From contig NZ_BMRP01000001.1 in NCBI RefSeq assembly GCF_014648695.1, positions 720,128 to 784,127 of the forward strand: a DNA stretch of 64,000 nt, in the 5' to 3' direction. This document shows, one piece after another, positions 8,477 through 17,713 of the stretch (position 1 is the first letter of the stretch; the number at the start of each line of letters is the position of its first letter). Both the position numbers and the translations under genes were made by a program. The stretch comes from Streptomyces albospinus. Its GTDB lineage: Bacteria; Actinomycetota; Actinomycetes; Streptomycetales; Streptomycetaceae. Below the pieces are notes generated by a model that worked only from the letters and a program-made list of their open reading frames with translations, was not told the DNA's origin and ran no database searches.

Positions 8477-8485
8477 TGTGGATAA
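8477..8485 (-). promoter_or_regulatory. DnaA-box-like site between the M23 gene and rpsB
   Basis: TGTGGATAA, the exact inverse of the E. coli box TTATCCACA, with a weaker TGTGGACC at 8459-8466. The gap 8178-8749 (572 bp) otherwise holds the rpsB leader, with a possible -10 TACACT at 8545-8550, and no gene I can support. Confidence 0.35.
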
Positions 8486-8749
8486 CGGCGTCACTCGCCC
8501 GGGGCACGAAATGGTGCGTGTCGCCCGGTGCATCGCCCGTCCCGTACACTTCTGGTGGCGATCCGGGTCACCGGGTCGACTTCGCACGCCCCGCCATCAG
8601 TGCACCAGTCCCTTTCGGGCAGCACGACGGCCGCGCTCCTCGGTCCTCGGAAGGTTCCGCCCGGTTCCTCCCCTGGCAGGCGCGTCGGGGCGTCAGGCAT
8701 CGCGGCCGACCGGCCGTGGTGGAACCGAGAAACAACAAGGAGTACGGCC

Positions 8750-9601
8750 ATGGCCGTCGTCACGATGCGGGAGCTGCTGGAGAGCGGCGTCCACTTCGGG
8801 CACCAGACCCGCCGCTGGAACCCGAAGATGAAGCGCTTCATCTTCACCGAGCGCAACGGCATCTACATCATCGACCTGCTCCAGTCGCTGTCGTACATCG
8901 ACCGCGCCTACGAGTTCGTCAAGGAGACCGTTGCCCACGGCGGCTCGGTCATGTTCGTCGGCACCAAGAAGCAGGCCCAGGAGGCCATTGCCGAGCAGGC
9001 GACCCGCGTGGGCATGCCCTACGTGAACCAGCGCTGGCTCGGCGGCATGCTGACCAACTTCTCCACGGTCTACAAGCGCCTGCAGCGTCTGAAGGAGCTC
9101 GAGCAGATCGACTTCGAGGATGTGGCCGCCTCCGGCCTCACCAAGAAGGAGCTCCTCGTCCTCTCCCGCGAGAAGGCCAAGCTGGAGAAGACCCTCGGTG
9201 GTATCCGCGAGATGCAGAAGGTGCCCAGCGCCGTCTGGATCGTGGACACCAAGAAGGAGCACATCGCCGTCGGCGAGGCGCGCAAGCTCAACATCCCGGT
9301 TGTCGCGATCCTCGACACCAACTGCGACCCCGACGAGGTCGACTACAAGATCCCGGGTAACGACGACGCGATCCGCTCCGTCACCCTGCTCACCCGCGTG
9401 ATCGCCGACGCCGTCGCCGAGGGCCTCATCGCCCGCTCCGGTGCCGCCACCGGCGACCAGAAGCCCGGCGACAAGGCTGCCGCCGAGCCGCTGGCCGAGT
9501 GGGAGCGCGACCTGCTCGAGGGCGAGAAGAAGTCCGACGACGAGGCCCCCAAGGCCGAGGCCCCGGCCGCCGAGGCCGAGAAGCCGGCCGAGCAGGGCTG
9601 A
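8750..9601 (+). CDS. rpsB: 30S ribosomal protein S2
   Basis: 283 residues. It starts [20 protein letters not shown], the universal S2 N-terminus, with AAGGAG before the ATG. The S2 fold runs to about residue 230; the tail is a Glu/Ala/Lys-rich extension common in Streptomyces. It binds the small subunit near bS1/uS3 and is needed for late 30S assembly. It is the first gene of the rpsB-tsf cluster. In-frame sequence upstream to 8528 is not expected to be translated. Confidence 0.98.
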   Translation: MAVVTMRELLESGVHFGHQTRRWNPKMKRFIFTERNGIYIIDLLQSLSYIDRAYEFVKETVAHGGSVMFVGTKKQAQEAIAEQATRVGMPYVNQRWLGGMLTNFSTVYKRLQRLKELEQIDFEDVAASGLTKKELLVLSREKAKLEKTLGGIREMQKVPSAVWIVDTKKEHIAVGEARKLNIPVVAILDTNCDPDEVDYKIPGNDDAIRSVTLLTRVIADAVAEGLIARSGAATGDQKPGDKAAAEPLAEWERDLLEGEKKSDDEAPKAEAPAAEAEKPAEQG

Positions 9602-9618
9602 CCTCAAGACCGGTTGAT

Positions 9619-9658
9619 GACGGCGGGGGAGGGCGCCACGAGCGCCGCCCCCGCCGTC
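9619..9658 (+). terminator. Strong hairpin between rpsB and tsf
   Basis: An 11-bp perfect stem (GACGGCGGGGG at 9619-9629 with its complement at 9648-9658) encloses a second 5-bp stem (9632-9636/9642-9646) and a CACGA loop. There is no long T run, as often in Streptomyces. It may attenuate read-through into tsf or protect the rpsB 3' end. Confidence 0.7.
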
Positions 9659-9708
9659 CACCCGTAGATCTTTCGACTTTCGCGATTTCGAGAAGAGACT
9701 CACAGACC

Positions 9709-10545
9709 ATGGCGAACTACACCGCCGCTGACGTCAAGAAGCTCCGCGAGCTCACCGGCGCCGGCATGATGGACTGCAAGAAGGCCCTGGAAGAGGCCGC
9801 GGGCGACGTCGACAAGGCCGTCGAGGTCCTGCGCGTCAAGGGCCAGAAGGGCGTCGCCAAGCGCGAGGGCCGCTCCGCCGAGAACGGCGCTGTGGTCTCC
9901 GTGATCGCCGCCGACAACGCTTCCGGCCTCATCCTGGAGCTGAAGTGCGAGACGGACTTCGTCGCCAAGGGCGAGAAGTTCCAGTCCGTCGCCAGCGCCC
10001 TGGCCGCGCACGTCGCCAAGACCAACCCGGCCGACATCGAGGCCCTGCTCGCCTCCGAGATCGAGGCCGGCAAGACCGTCCAGGCGTACGTCGACGAGGC
10101 CAACGCGAACCTCGGCGAGAAGATCGTCCTGGACCGCTTCGCGCAGTTCTCCGGCGGCTACGTGTCGGCGTACATGCACCGCACCATGCCTGACCTGCCG
10201 CCGCAGATCGGTGTCCTCGTCGAGCTCGACAAGGAGAACGCCGAGATCGCCAAGGGCATTGCGCAGCACATCGCCGCCTTCGCCCCGCGGTACCTCTCCA
10301 AGGAGGACGTCCCGGCCGAGGTCGTCGAGGCCGAGCGTCGCGTCGCCGAGGAGACCACCCGCGCCGAGGGCAAGCCCGAGGCTGCGCTGCCGAAGATCGT
10401 CGAGGGTCGCATCAACGGCTTCTTCAAGGACGCGACGCTGCTCGGTCAGCCGTACGCGCTCGACAACAAGAAGTCCGTCGAGAAGGTCCTCCAGGAGGCC
10501 GGTGTCACCCTGAAGCGCTTCTCGCGCATCAAGGTCGGCATCTGA
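9709..10545 (+). CDS. tsf: Translation elongation factor Ts
   Basis: 278 residues, normal for actinobacterial EF-Ts. N-terminal UBA-like domain MANYTAADVKKLRELTGAGM, then the conserved core with CETDFVAK (the TDFV motif that contacts EF-Tu and displaces Mg2+ during GDP release), and a C-terminal dimerisation part. It recycles EF-Tu-GDP. The 107-bp gap from rpsB contains the hairpin described separately, and the ribosome-binding site is AGAAGAGA. Confidence 0.98.
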   Translation: MANYTAADVKKLRELTGAGMMDCKKALEEAAGDVDKAVEVLRVKGQKGVAKREGRSAENGAVVSVIAADNASGLILELKCETDFVAKGEKFQSVASALAAHVAKTNPADIEALLASEIEAGKTVQAYVDEANANLGEKIVLDRFAQFSGGYVSAYMHRTMPDLPPQIGVLVELDKENAEIAKGIAQHIAAFAPRYLSKEDVPAEVVEAERRVAEETTRAEGKPEAALPKIVEGRINGFFKDATLLGQPYALDNKKSVEKVLQEAGVTLKRFSRIKVGI

Positions 10546-10573
10546 GAGCCTGCCGCGAAGGCAGCGAATGACC

Positions 10574-10594
10574 TACGACCCCGCTAGGGTCGTA
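10574..10594 (+). terminator. Hairpin downstream of tsf
   Basis: Perfect 8-bp stem TACGACCC/GGGTCGTA with a 5-nt loop, 28 bp after tsf. The 3' arm overlaps a TAGGGT that could be a -10 box for pyrH. A second CGGCCG-type palindrome follows. Confidence 0.5.
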
Positions 10595-10709
10595 CGCAGT
10601 CGGCCGCTCAACGGCCGGCCGCAGATGTGACGAGGAGGCCATTGCCGCACAGGGATCTGGACCAGACCCACGGCAGTGGCCTTCTTCGTATGTGCACGAG
10701 GAGAGCTCA

Positions 10710-11480
10710 ATGAATCACGGTGCCGACGGCGCGGACACACACAAAGCCGGTAACGGCGGCAGGCGGCGCTTCCTTCTGAAGCTGTCGGGCGAGGCGTTCG
10801 CCGGTGGCGGAGGACTGGGTGTCGACCCCGATGTCGTGCACGCCATCGCCCGCGAGATCGCCGCGGTGGTCCGCGACGGCTACGAGATCGCCATCGTGAT
10901 CGGCGGCGGCAACTTCTTCCGCGGCGCCGAACTCCAGCAGCGCGGCATGGACCGGGCCCGCTCCGACTACATGGGCATGCTGGGTACGGTCATGAACTGC
11001 CTGGCCCTCCAGGACTTCCTGGAGAAGGAGGGCATCGACTCCCGCGTCCAGACCGCCATCACCATGGGCCAGGTCGCGGAGCCGTACATTCCGCTGCGCG
11101 CGGTGCGCCACCTGGAGAAGGGCCGGGTCGTCATCTTCGGCGCCGGTATGGGCATGCCGTACTTCTCCACCGACACCACCGCCGCCCAGCGCGCCCTGGA
11201 GATCGACGCCGAGGCCATGCTGATGGGCAAGAACGGTGTGGACGGTGTCTACGACTCCGATCCGAAGCAGAACCCGGACGCGGTCAAGTTCGACGCCCTC
11301 GAATACGGCGAGGTGATCACCCGCGATCTGAAGGTCGCCGATGCCACCGCCGTCACGCTGTGCCGGGACAACAAGCTCCCGATTCTCGTGTTCGAGCTGC
11401 TCGCCGAGGGCAACATCGCGCGTGCGGTGAAGGGTGAGAAGATCGGCACGCTCGTCAGCGATCAGAACACCCGGGCCTGA
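10710..11480 (+). CDS. pyrH: UMP kinase
   Basis: 256 residues from ATG at 10710, preceded by GAGGAGAG; an upstream in-frame GTG (10692) overlaps that site. Amino-acid-kinase fold: [10 protein letters not shown] near the N-terminus, [11 protein letters not shown] (UMP/ATP phosphate contacts), [14 protein letters not shown] and DGVYDSDPK. It phosphorylates UMP to UDP in pyrimidine synthesis and is normally a GTP-activated hexamer. The tsf-pyrH-frr order is conserved widely in bacteria. Confidence 0.97.
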   Translation: MNHGADGADTHKAGNGGRRRFLLKLSGEAFAGGGGLGVDPDVVHAIAREIAAVVRDGYEIAIVIGGGNFFRGAELQQRGMDRARSDYMGMLGTVMNCLALQDFLEKEGIDSRVQTAITMGQVAEPYIPLRAVRHLEKGRVVIFGAGMGMPYFSTDTTAAQRALEIDAEAMLMGKNGVDGVYDSDPKQNPDAVKFDALEYGEVITRDLKVADATAVTLCRDNKLPILVFELLAEGNIARAVKGEKIGTLVSDQNTRA

Positions 11481-11655
11481 CGGCCCCAACTGCCGTGATT
11501 CCGTACGGGCATCGGCCCGCACGGGCGGCAACTCCCGGCCGTGGGAAGACCTCGGTACGGGGATGGACAACCGCCTGCCGGTCGGACACCGTGCAGGAGA
11601 AGACGCGCGGCAGGGGCGAGGCTCTGCTTCTTACCGAAAAGACCAGGAGCAAGTG

Positions 11656-12213
11656 GTGATCGAAGAGATCCTCCTCGAAGCCGAGGAGAAGATGGAGAAG
11701 GCCGTCGTGGTCGCCAAGGAGGACTTCGCCGCGATCCGCACCGGGCGTGCGCACCCGGCCATGTTCAACAAGATCGTGGCGGACTACTACGGCGCCATGA
11801 CGCCGATCAACCAGCTGGCGTCGTTCTCGGTGCCGGAGCCGCGGATGGCCGTGGTGACCCCGTTCGACAAGAGCGCGCTGCGCAACATCGAGCAGGCGAT
11901 CCGTGACTCGGACCTCGGTGTCAACCCGAGCAACGACGGCAACATCATCCGTGTGACGTTCCCGGAGCTCACCGAGGAGCGCCGCCGCGAGTTCATCAAG
12001 GTCGCCAAGAACAAGGCCGAGGACTCGAAGATCTCGATCCGCAGCGTGCGTCGCAAGGCCAAGGAAGCGCTCGACAAGCTCGTCAAGGACAAGGAGTCCG
12101 GCGAGGACGAGGTACGCCGCGCCGAGAAGGAGCTCGACGACGTCACCGCGAAGTACGTCGCGCAGGTGGACGAGCTCCTCAAGCACAAGGAATCCGAGCT
12201 CCTAGAGGTCTGA
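11656..12213 (+). CDS. frr: Ribosome recycling factor
   Basis: 185 residues. GTG at 11656 is chosen because it gives the family N-terminus ([16 protein letters not shown]), 185 residues is the normal length, and AGGAG lies 7-11 bases upstream; an adjacent GTG at 11653 is equivalent. A three-helix coiled-coil domain is interrupted by the compact domain around [17 protein letters not shown]. It splits post-termination ribosomes together with EF-G. Its stop overlaps the cdsA start by one base. Confidence 0.97.
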   Translation: MIEEILLEAEEKMEKAVVVAKEDFAAIRTGRAHPAMFNKIVADYYGAMTPINQLASFSVPEPRMAVVTPFDKSALRNIEQAIRDSDLGVNPSNDGNIIRVTFPELTEERRREFIKVAKNKAEDSKISIRSVRRKAKEALDKLVKDKESGEDEVRRAEKELDDVTAKYVAQVDELLKHKESELLEV

Positions 12214-13352
12214 TGAACGAGTCATCCTGGGGGGCCCCGCCCGGAACCGGCCAATGGGGACCGCCCGATCACGGACCGGCCGCCTCGCTGCGCGGGGTGG
12301 CGCCCCCCGTCCCGGCGGGTCCCGTGCACGACCGGGGCGACGCGGCGCAGACTCGGCCCATGCCCATCGTGCCCGAGCCGGGCGGACACCAGGACGACCA
12401 TCGGGACATCCGGGACGACCGGGGGGCTGCTCGGCTGAGCGGCCCCCCGTTCCGCGACGACAGGCCGCAGGAGCCCATGCCCACCTCTCTCCCCGGGTCC
12501 GACAGCGCGCCGAACCCCGAGAAACCGAAGAAGAAGAGCGCGGGGCGCAATCTGCGCGCCGCCATAGGGGTCGGCGCCGGCCTCGGCGCGGTCATCCTCG
12601 CCTCGCTCTTCGTCTACAAGCCGGTGTTCATCGGCGTGATAGCGATCGCTGTCGTCGTGGGGCTGTGGGAGCTGACCTCGCGGCTGTCGGAGCGCAAGGA
12701 CATCCGGGTGCCGCTGGTGCCGCTCGCGGTCGGCGGCACCGCCATGGTGGTCGCCGGATACGTCCGCGGGGCCGAGGGGGCGTGGGTGGCGATGGCGCTG
12801 ACCGCGCTGGCCGTCCTCGTGTGGCGGATGACCGAGGCGCCCGAGAACTATCTGCGGGATGTCACGGCGGGCGTCTTCGCGGCGTTCTACGTGCCGTTCC
12901 TGGCGACGTTCGTGGCGCTGATGCTCGCGGCCGGGGACGACGGGCCGCAGCGGGTGCTGACGTTCCTGCTGCTGACGGTCGTCAGCGACACCGGGGCCTA
13001 CGCGGTCGGCTGGCGGTTCGGCAGGAAGAAGCTCGCGCCGCGCATCAGCCCCGGCAAGACCCGTGAAGGGCTCGTCGGTGCGGTGCTGTTCGCGATGGTG
13101 GCGGGCGCGCTGTGCATGGAGTTCCTGATCAAGGGCGGTGCCTGGTGGCAGGGGCTGCTGCTCGGTCTCGCGGTCGCGGCCAGCGCGACCCTCGGCGACC
13201 TCGGCGAATCCATGATCAAGCGCGATCTCGGGATCAAGGACATGGGCACCCTGCTGCCCGGCCACGGCGGCATCATGGACCGCCTGGACTCCCTGCTGCC
13301 GACCGCGCCGGTGGTCTGGCTGCTGTTCGTGATCTTCGTGGGATCGGGCTGA
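12213..13352 (+). CDS. cdsA: Phosphatidate cytidylyltransferase
   Basis: 379 residues. The first about 105 residues are hydrophilic, Pro/Gly/Asp-rich and probably disordered in the cytoplasm. The rest is an integral membrane enzyme with about seven or eight hydrophobic segments. The CDP-diglyceride synthetase signature is complete near the C-terminus: MIKRDLGIKDMGTLLPGHGG followed by IMDRLD. It makes CDP-diacylglycerol from phosphatidic acid and CTP for all phospholipid classes. The ATG overlaps the frr stop, so it is translationally coupled. Confidence 0.95.
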   Translation: MNESSWGAPPGTGQWGPPDHGPAASLRGVAPPVPAGPVHDRGDAAQTRPMPIVPEPGGHQDDHRDIRDDRGAARLSGPPFRDDRPQEPMPTSLPGSDSAPNPEKPKKKSAGRNLRAAIGVGAGLGAVILASLFVYKPVFIGVIAIAVVVGLWELTSRLSERKDIRVPLVPLAVGGTAMVVAGYVRGAEGAWVAMALTALAVLVWRMTEAPENYLRDVTAGVFAAFYVPFLATFVALMLAAGDDGPQRVLTFLLLTVVSDTGAYAVGWRFGRKKLAPRISPGKTREGLVGAVLFAMVAGALCMEFLIKGGAWWQGLLLGLAVAASATLGDLGESMIKRDLGIKDMGTLLPGHGGIMDRLDSLLPTAPVVWLLFVIFVGSG

Positions 13353-13371
13353 CCGGCGCCGGTTACCCTTG

Positions 13372-13403
13372 AAGGGCGCGTCGCTCGCGGGCGATGCGCC
13401 CTT
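13372..13403 (+). terminator. Hairpin downstream of cdsA
   Basis: AAGGGCGC/GCGCCCTT outer stem (13372-13379/13396-13403) with an inner GTCGC/GCGAT extension, followed by T. A second CCCCGCG/GCGGGG hairpin follows immediately. These probably separate cdsA from rlmN. Confidence 0.6.
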
Positions 13404-13520
13404 TGCGCCCCGCGACCGCGGGGGGTGATCCGTGAGGTCTTCCGGCTCCGGCTCCGTCCGGCCCCTGGCTCCGCGACAGCGGAGGACGCCCGGCCTCGTC
13501 GTACAGAGGAGATTCCACCC

Positions 13521-14633
13521 ATGGCACGCCCGGCCCCGGGAGAACTGACATTCGTCGCCCCCCGAGGGGCCAAGAAGCCGCCCCGGCACCTCGCCGACCT
13601 CAGCCCCGTCGAGCGCCGCGAGGCGGTGGCCGCGATCGGCGAGAAGCCGTTCCGGGCGAAGCAGCTGTCGCAGCACTACTTCGCGCGCTACGCGCACGAC
13701 CCGGCGGAGTGGACCGACATCCCGGCGGCGGCGCGCGAGAAGCTGGCGGCGGAGCTGCTGCCGGATCTGATGAACGTGGTGCGGCACATCTCGTGCGACG
13801 ACGACACCACCCGCAAGACCCTGTGGCGGCTGCACGACGGCACGCTCGTCGAGTCGGTGCTGATGCGCTACCCGGACCGGGTCACCATGTGCATCTCCTC
13901 GCAGGCCGGCTGCGGAATGAACTGCCCGTTCTGCGCCACCGGACAGGCGGGCCTGGACCGCAACCTCTCCACCGCCGAGATCGTGCACCAGATCGTCGAC
14001 GGGATGCGGGCACTGCGCGACGGCGAGGTGCCGGGTGGTCCGGCGCGGCTCTCCAACATCGTCTTCATGGGGATGGGCGAGCCGCTCGCCAACTACAAGC
14101 GGGTGGTCGGCGCGATCCGGCGGCTGACCGACCCCGAGCCGGACGGGCTGGGGCTGTCCCAGCGCGGCATCACGGTCTCGACCGTCGGGCTGGTCCCGGC
14201 GATGCTGCGGTTCGCCGACGAGGGCTTCAAGTGCCGGCTCGCGGTGTCGCTGCACGCGCCCGACGACGAGCTGCGCGACACCCTCGTGCCGGTCAACACC
14301 CGCTGGAAGGTGCGCGAGGTGCTGGACGCGGCGTGGGAGTACGCCGAGAAGTCCGGCCGCCGCATCTCGATCGAGTACGCGCTGATCCGCGACATCAACG
14401 ACCAGGCGTGGCGCGGTGACCTGCTGGGGCGGCTGCTCAAGGGCAAGCGCGTCCATGTGAACCTCATTCCGCTCAATCCGACGCCGGGTTCGAAGTGGAC
14501 CGCCTCGCGGCCCGAGGACGAGCTGGCGTTCGTACGGGCCATCGAGGCGCATGGCGTTCCGGTGACCGTCCGGGACACCCGCGGCCAGGAGATCGACGGC
14601 GCCTGCGGGCAGCTCGCCGCCTCGGAGCGCTGA
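13521..14633 (+). CDS. rlmN: Dual-specificity 23S rRNA/tRNA adenosine-C2 methyltransferase RlmN
   Basis: 370 residues from ATG at 13521 with AGAGGAG upstream. A radical-SAM iron-sulfur site is present as CGMNCPFC (CxxxCxxC) near residue 132, a GEPL-type SAM-binding stretch as [10 protein letters not shown], and the C-terminal Cys of the methyl-transfer mechanism in DGACGQLA. The enzyme methylates A2503 of 23S rRNA and A37 of some tRNAs. An in-frame extension to 13425 lies in the terminator region and is not used. Confidence 0.96.
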   Translation: MARPAPGELTFVAPRGAKKPPRHLADLSPVERREAVAAIGEKPFRAKQLSQHYFARYAHDPAEWTDIPAAAREKLAAELLPDLMNVVRHISCDDDTTRKTLWRLHDGTLVESVLMRYPDRVTMCISSQAGCGMNCPFCATGQAGLDRNLSTAEIVHQIVDGMRALRDGEVPGGPARLSNIVFMGMGEPLANYKRVVGAIRRLTDPEPDGLGLSQRGITVSTVGLVPAMLRFADEGFKCRLAVSLHAPDDELRDTLVPVNTRWKVREVLDAAWEYAEKSGRRISIEYALIRDINDQAWRGDLLGRLLKGKRVHVNLIPLNPTPGSKWTASRPEDELAFVRAIEAHGVPVTVRDTRGQEIDGACGQLAASER

Positions 14634-14670
14634 ACGCCCGCTGGTACGGTGTGCTCGAACAAATGCACAT

Positions 14671-14772
14671 TCCGACAGGGGAGCGCCACAGCGCTGAGAG
14701 TGCGGAAACGTCGTAGTCGTACGGCGCCCGCAGACCCTTGAACCTCGCCCGGGTCATTCCGGGTAGGAAGTT
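14671..14772 (+). promoter_or_regulatory. TPP riboswitch (THI element)
   Basis: The conserved blocks appear in order: CAGGGGAGC (14676-14684), CTGAGA (14694-14699), ACCCTTGAACCT (14734-14745) and GGGTAGGAAG (14761-14770), with short P1 pairing between CCGAC and GTTCGG. The aptamer binds thiamine pyrophosphate and lies 120 bp before the thiamine-type ABC operon. A TACGGT at 14645-14650 could be the promoter -10. Confidence 0.93.
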
Positions 14773-14794
14773 CGGTCGTCACTCATGCTGTTGC

Positions 14795-14885
14795 GCCCTG
14801 CCCACCGTGCGTTGCCGTACGTCACCCGACGTCACGAGCGGCGGACACCGGGCAGGGCCGCGTCTCTTCCTGGCCAGCCAGGAGG
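14795..14885 (+). promoter_or_regulatory. Probable expression platform of the TPP riboswitch
   Basis: GCCCTGCCC (14795-14803) pairs with GGGCAGGGC (14850-14858). Closer to the gene, CCTGG/CCAGG (14869-14873/14878-14882) forms a hairpin whose 3' arm overlaps the ribosome-binding site AGGAGG (14880-14885). This suggests control of translation initiation; the switching partner strands are inferred. Confidence 0.5.
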
Positions 14886-14891
14886 AAATCA

Positions 14892-15974
14892 GTGAGCACC
14901 ACCAGCAGGATCACCGCGGCAGCGCTCGCCGCCGCGGCCGGCATGACCGCACTCGCCGCATGCGGCACCTCAGGAGGCGGTGCCGGTGGCGCGGACGCCA
15001 AGACCGTCACGCTCGTCAGCCATGACTCGTTCAACGCCTCGAAGTCCGTACTGGCCGCGTTCGAGAAGGAGAGCGGCTACAAGGTCAAGGTGCTCAAGGG
15101 CGGGGATGCCGGCAAGGCCGTCAACCAGGCGATCCTGTCCAAGGACAACCCGCAGGGCGATGTCTTCTTCGGCATCGACAACACCCTGCTCTCGCGCGGC
15201 CTGAAGGCGGGCATCTTCAGCCCGTACCAGGCGAAGGGGCTGGACAGCGTCCCGGCCGACCTCCAGCTCGACAAGGACGCGCACCGCGTCACGCCCCTCG
15301 ACTACGGCGACATCTGCGTCAACTACGACCGCGCCTACTTCGCCCAGCACAAGATCGCGCCGCCGCAGACCTTCGACGATCTGCTCAAGCCCCAGTACAA
15401 GGGGCTGCTCGTCACGGAGAATTCCGCGACGTCCTCTCCGGGGCTCGCCTTCCAGCTCGGGACCGCCGCGACGTACGGCGACGCCGGCTGGCCGGACTAC
15501 TGGAAGAAGCTCAAGGCCAACGGCGTCGAGGTCGTCGACAGCTGGGAGCAGGCGTACAACGAGCGGTTCTCGGGCTCCGCGGCCGGCAAGGGCAAGGGGG
15601 ACAAGCCCCTGGTCGTCTCCTACGCCTCCAGCCCGCCCGCCGAGGTGATGGACAAGAACCCGGCGCCCAAGGAGGCCCCGACCGGTGTCGCGACCGGCAC
15701 CTGCTTCCGGCAGATCGAATTCGGCGGTCTGCTCAAGGGCGCCAAGAACGAGAAGGGCGGCAAGGCGCTGCTGGACTTCCTGCTGTCGAAGCAGTTCCAG
15801 GAGGACATGCCGCTCCAGATGTTCGTCAACCCGGCGCGCAAGGACGCCAAGGTGCCGGAGCTGTTCACCAAGTACGGCGCGACGATCGACAAGCCGACGA
15901 CGCTGGCCCCGGAGACGATCACCAAGAACCGTGAACAGTGGATCAAGCAGTGGTCCTCGCTCGTCCTGAAGTAG
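14892..15974 (+). CDS. thiB: Thiamine-type ABC transporter substrate-binding lipoprotein
   Basis: 360 residues from GTG with AGGAGG upstream. The signal peptide ends in lipobox LAAC (Cys24), so it is membrane-anchored outside the cell. The body is a type II periplasmic-binding fold with VTLVSHDSFNASKSVLAAFE and the ThiB-like stretches GDVFFGIDNTLLSRGL and TPLDYGDICVNYD. It would capture thiamine or its phosphates and deliver them to the permease. The TPP riboswitch directly upstream strongly supports thiamine as ligand. Confidence 0.9.
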   Translation: MSTTSRITAAALAAAAGMTALAACGTSGGGAGGADAKTVTLVSHDSFNASKSVLAAFEKESGYKVKVLKGGDAGKAVNQAILSKDNPQGDVFFGIDNTLLSRGLKAGIFSPYQAKGLDSVPADLQLDKDAHRVTPLDYGDICVNYDRAYFAQHKIAPPQTFDDLLKPQYKGLLVTENSATSSPGLAFQLGTAATYGDAGWPDYWKKLKANGVEVVDSWEQAYNERFSGSAAGKGKGDKPLVVSYASSPPAEVMDKNPAPKEAPTGVATGTCFRQIEFGGLLKGAKNEKGGKALLDFLLSKQFQEDMPLQMFVNPARKDAKVPELFTKYGATIDKPTTLAPETITKNREQWIKQWSSLVLK

Positions 15975-17713
15975 CCCGCGCCCGCCTCCGGAGGCCCGCG
16001 CGGGGAACGGCGGTGCGGCTCGGCCTGATGGCCGTGCCGCTCGCCTTCTTCGCGCTGTTCTTCGCCTACCCCGTCGTCGCGATCGTCGGACGGGGGCTGA
16101 AGGACGGCGGACAGTGGCAACTCGGCCGGCTCGGCACCGTACTGAGCGACCCGGACGTCCTCCATGTGCTGTGGTTCACCCTCTGGCAGGCAGCCGCCTC
16201 GACCGGTCTGACCCTGCTGATCGCGCTGCCCGGCGCCTATGTCTTCGCGCGCTTCGACTTCCCCGGCAAACAGCTGCTCCGGGCGGTGGTGGCAGTGCCG
16301 TTCGTGCTGCCGACCGTCGTCGTCGGCGCGGCGTTCCTCGCGCTGGTCGGCAGGGGCGGGCTGCTGGACGACCTGTGGGGCGTGCGGCTGGACACCTCGG
16401 TGTGGGCGATCCTGCTGGCACATGTCTTCTTCAACTACGCGGTGGTCGTCCGCACCGTCGGCGGGCTCTGGAGCCAGCTCGATCCACGGCAGGAAGAGGC
16501 GGCGCGCGTGCTCGGCGCCGGACGGTTCGCGGCCTGGCGGCGGGTGACACTGCCCGCTCTGGGGCCCGCCGTCGCGGCGGCTGCGCTGATGGTCTTCCTC
16601 TTCACCTTCACCTCGTTCGGCGTCGTGCAGATTCTGGGCGGGCCCACCTTCTCGACGCTGGAGGTGGAGATCTACCGGCAGACCGCCGACTTCCTGGATC
16701 TGCCGACGGCCGCCGTCCTGACGCTGGTCCAGTTCGCGGCGGTGCTGGGGCTGTTGGCGCTGCACGCCTGGACCGTGCGCCGGCGGGAATCCGCGCTGCG
16801 GCTGGTGGACGCGTCGCAGACCGCACGCCGACCGCGCGGGCGGGGACAGTGGGCGCTCCTGTGGAGCACGCTCGTGGTCATCGCCGTGCTGCTCGTCCTG
16901 CCGCTGGCCGTCCTCGTCGAGCGGTCCTTCGCCGGGCCCGGCGGCTACGGGCTGGTCTTCTACCGGACGCTCCGCTCCGCGGCAGCCGCCGACAGCACCT
17001 TCGCCGTCGCGCCGCTCGACGCCGTGGGGAACTCCCTTGCCTACGCCGCGGCGGCCACCGTGATCGCCGTGCTGGTGGGCGGGCTGGCCGCAGCGGCCCT
17101 GACGCGTCCCGCGCCGCGTACCGGCCCCGCCCGGCGGACCTCGATGGCCGGCCGGCTCGTCCGCGGCTTCGACGCGCTGCTGATGCTGCCGCTGGGAGTC
17201 TCCGCGGTGACCGTCGGCTTCGGCTTTCTGATCACCCTCGACAAGCCTCCCCTGGATCTGCGCGACTCCTGGTGGCTGGTGCCGCTCGCACAGGCGCTGG
17301 TGGGCGTGCCGTTCGTGGTCCGGACGATGCTGCCCGTGCTGCGGGCGGTCGACGGGCGGCTGCGGGAGGCGGCGGCCGTTCTCGGCGCCTCGCCGTGGCG
17401 GGTCTGGCGCGAGGTGGACCTGCCGATGGTGCGGCGGGCGCTGCTGATCGCGGCGGGCTTCGCCTTCGCCGTCTCGCTCGGGGAGTTCGGCGCGACCGTC
17501 TTCATCGCGCGGCCGGACCACCCCACGCTGCCGGTGGCCGTGGCACGGCTGCTGGGGCGTGCCGGGGAACTCAACTACGGGCAGGCGATGGCCCTGTCGA
17601 CCATCCTGATGGTGGTGTGCGCCGGCGCCCTGCTGGCCCTGGAGCGCATCCGCCCCCAGCCTCGAACAGGCTCGGCCGGGGGGACCCCCATCGACCACTC
17701 CGGGGAGTTCTAG
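15938..17713 (+). CDS. thiP: Thiamine-type ABC transporter permease (two fused halves)
   Basis: 591 residues at the longest reading. The gene overlaps the end of thiB; GTG codons at 15938, 15950 and 16012 are all possible, the last having GGGGAA upstream. There are about twelve membrane segments in two homologous halves, each with an EAA-type loop (EEAARVLGAGRFAAWRRVTL and EAAAVLGASPWRVWREVDLP) that contacts the ATPase. Two fused permease domains are characteristic of ThiP. The last about 20 residues are encoded by a GC-rich hairpin repeat (see repeat at 17652) and are probably dispensable. It ends directly before the ATPase ATG. Confidence 0.88.
   Translation: MDQAVVLARPEVARARLRRPARGTAVRLGLMAVPLAFFALFFAYPVVAIVGRGLKDGGQWQLGRLGTVLSDPDVLHVLWFTLWQAAASTGLTLLIALPGAYVFARFDFPGKQLLRAVVAVPFVLPTVVVGAAFLALVGRGGLLDDLWGVRLDTSVWAILLAHVFFNYAVVVRTVGGLWSQLDPRQEEAARVLGAGRFAAWRRVTLPALGPAVAAAALMVFLFTFTSFGVVQILGGPTFSTLEVEIYRQTADFLDLPTAAVLTLVQFAAVLGLLALHAWTVRRRESALRLVDASQTARRPRGRGQWALLWSTLVVIAVLLVLPLAVLVERSFAGPGGYGLVFYRTLRSAAAADSTFAVAPLDAVGNSLAYAAAATVIAVLVGGLAAAALTRPAPRTGPARRTSMAGRLVRGFDALLMLPLGVSAVTVGFGFLITLDKPPLDLRDSWWLVPLAQALVGVPFVVRTMLPVLRAVDGRLREAAAVLGASPWRVWREVDLPMVRRALLIAAGFAFAVSLGEFGATVFIARPDHPTLPVAVARLLGRAGELNYGQAMALSTILMVVCAGALLALERIRPQPRTGSAGGTPIDHSGEF
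17652..17691. repeat. Hairpin-type GGGGGGACCCCCA repeat in the 3' end of thiP
   Basis: A GCCCCCAG... start and ...GGGGGGACCCCCA end flank a CCTCGAACAGG core. The same end sequence occurs in the pucR-like gene near 46258-46300. It looks like a small dispersed palindromic element incorporated into the coding sequence. Confidence 0.5.

Noticed and set aside
8178..8549. N-terminal extension of the M23 protein
   Set aside because: The added 124 residues are Arg/Pro/His-rich and would bury the signal peptide, and the region carries promoter-like and DnaA-box-like features.
12222..14552. A 776-codon minus-strand frame over cdsA and rlmN
   Set aside because: Same artefact; both plus-strand genes carry complete signatures.
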